A stretch of 6,645 nt of DNA from Candidatus Stygibacter frigidus (GTDB taxonomy: Bacteria; Cloacimonadota; Cloacimonadia; Cloacimonadales; TCS61): positions 1 through 6,645 of the forward strand of contig JAVCCT010000023.1 in NCBI GenBank assembly GCA_030765325.1. The letters run 5' to 3'. The notes beneath the pieces were generated by a model. That model had not been told where the DNA came from, did no database searches, and was given only the letters and a program-made list of their open reading frames with translations. Of the stretch, positions 5,787 to 6,645 are shown piece by piece (positions within the stretch are counted from its first letter, which is position 1; each line of letters opens with the position of its first letter). Made by a program: the position numbers and the translations under genes.

Positions 5787-6645
5787 ATGAAAATACCAAA
5801 ATCATTTGCCAGTGATAATAATTCTGGCGTACATCCCGCAGTGATGCAGGCTTTGCAAAACGTTAATCAGGGGCATTATATCGGTTATGGTGATGACCCT
5901 TTCACGCAGGAAGCTATTGATAAATTTAAATTGCTGCTGGGTGATGATATTGAAGTCTTTTTTATGTATAACGGCACTGGTGCTAATACTGTGCTGCTTA
6001 ATACAGTTACCCGCAGTTATCATTCCATTATCTGCCCGGAGTCTGCCCATATAAACGTAGATGAATGTGGTGCTCCCAGTGCTATAACAGGATGTAAAGT
6101 AGAATTTATCGCAACCCCTGATGGAAAATTGACCCCCGAACTTATCAAAACCAGGCTGCATGGAATAGGTTTTGAACATGCTTCCCAACCCAAAGTGGTT
6201 TCTATCACCCAGTCTACAGAATTAGGCACTTTATACTCATTGCAGGAGCTTAAAATCTTAGCTGATTTCTGCCATGCTAATAACCTGCTTTTGCATCTTG
6301 ATGGAGCCAGAATTGCTAATGCAGCAGTAGCCTTGAACTGCACTATCAGGCAAATGACCACTGATACCGGGATTGACCTGATGTCCTTTGGCGGCACTAA
6401 GAATGGGATGATGTTCGGCGAAGCAGCGATATTTTTCCGTCCTGAGCTGGCAGTAGATTTCAAATATTTCCGCAAACAGGGTATGCAGTTACATTCCAAG
6501 ATGCGTTATATTTCAGCTCAGTTTTCTGCTTTACTTACCGATGATCTCTGGTATCATAATGCCTTACACTCCAATAATATGGCAAAAAAACTGTATAATG
6601 AATTATCCGAGGTGAAAGGCATCACAATTACTCGTCCCTGCGAAG
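5787..6645 (+). CDS. Low-specificity L-threonine aldolase, 3' truncated by window edge
   Basis: This is a PLP-dependent enzyme that splits L-threonine or L-allo-threonine into glycine and acetaldehyde; it is cytoplasmic. The first 286 residues are present of the usual 340-350, so about 60 C-terminal residues lie beyond the right edge. Fold-type I aldolase hallmarks are FASDNNSGVHPAVMQAL at the N-terminus, YGDDPFT at 34-40, GTGAN at 63-67, PESAHINVDECGAP around His88 (the residue that stacks on PLP), LHLDGARIANA with Asp172 and Arg175, and SFGGTKNG with Lys205, the predicted Schiff-base lysine. No signal peptide and no in-frame stop are seen. The start is set by the AAGAGGA site eight bases upstream and by the match to family N-termini. 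It is the second gene of a probable operon with the secreted phosphatase; no functional link between the two is obvious. Related beta-eliminating lyases such as phenylserine aldolase share these motifs, so substrate range is open. Confidence 0.92.
   Translation, partial: MKIPKSFASDNNSGVHPAVMQALQNVNQGHYIGYGDDPFTQEAIDKFKLLLGDDIEVFFMYNGTGANTVLLNTVTRSYHSIICPESAHINVDECGAPSAITGCKVEFIATPDGKLTPELIKTRLHGIGFEHASQPKVVSITQSTELGTLYSLQELKILADFCHANNLLLHLDGARIANAAVALNCTIRQMTTDTGIDLMSFGGTKNGMMFGEAAIFFRPELAVDFKYFRKQGMQLHSKMRYISAQFSALLTDDLWYHNALHSNNMAKKLYNELSEVKGITITRPCE

Noticed and set aside
5802..6499. Two - strand open frames over 5802-6188 and 6020-6499
   Set aside because: They are opposite the threonine aldolase frame, which carries His88, Asp172, Arg175 and Lys205 motifs and a good ribosome site.

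Overview
The window comes from a moderately AT-rich bacterial genome and holds five protein-coding genes with little space between them. Good Shine-Dalgarno sites, a selenocysteine elongation factor, a multi-Ig-domain lipoprotein and a periplasmic PPP-type phosphatase together suggest an uncultured, probably anaerobic, diderm bacterium. A member of the FCB group such as Cloacimonadota would fit, but this placement is an inference from gene style and has low confidence. No rRNA, tRNA, transposase, CRISPR array or phage gene is visible.

Layout: (1) Bases 1-1803 on the + strand are the 3' nine-tenths of selB, the selenocysteine-specific translation factor, which enters from the left edge. (2) Bases 1804-1922 are a short gap between converging genes, with a weak terminator-like hairpin. 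(3) Bases 1923-4595 on the - strand are a probable two-gene operon. An M20D-type amidohydrolase, most like N-acetyl-diaminopimelate deacetylase, is transcribed first; 27 bases later comes a lipoprotein built of five Ig-like domains. The first two domains are a recent tandem duplication with a 282-bp period. (4) Bases 4596-4703 are a divergent control region. It holds a pair of ATTGTCWACAA motifs centred 22 bp apart over the predicted amidohydrolase promoter, and a TTGAC direct repeat with an 11-bp period upstream of the rightward genes. (5) Bases 4704-6645 on the + strand are a probable second operon: a secreted PPP/Shewanella-like calcineurin-type phosphatase, then 21 bases later a low-specificity L-threonine aldolase that is cut off by the right edge.

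How the genes relate: SelB implies that the cell decodes UGA as selenocysteine, but no gene in the window shows an in-frame UGA or a convincing SECIS, so its clients and selA/selC lie elsewhere. The amidohydrolase and threonine aldolase are cytoplasmic amino-acid enzymes, while the lipoprotein and phosphatase act outside the cytoplasm. The window looks like an ordinary chromosomal region rather than a defence or mobile island. I do not see a new multi-gene system. The most notable signals are the Ig-domain duplication and the paired operator-like motifs in the divergent control region.
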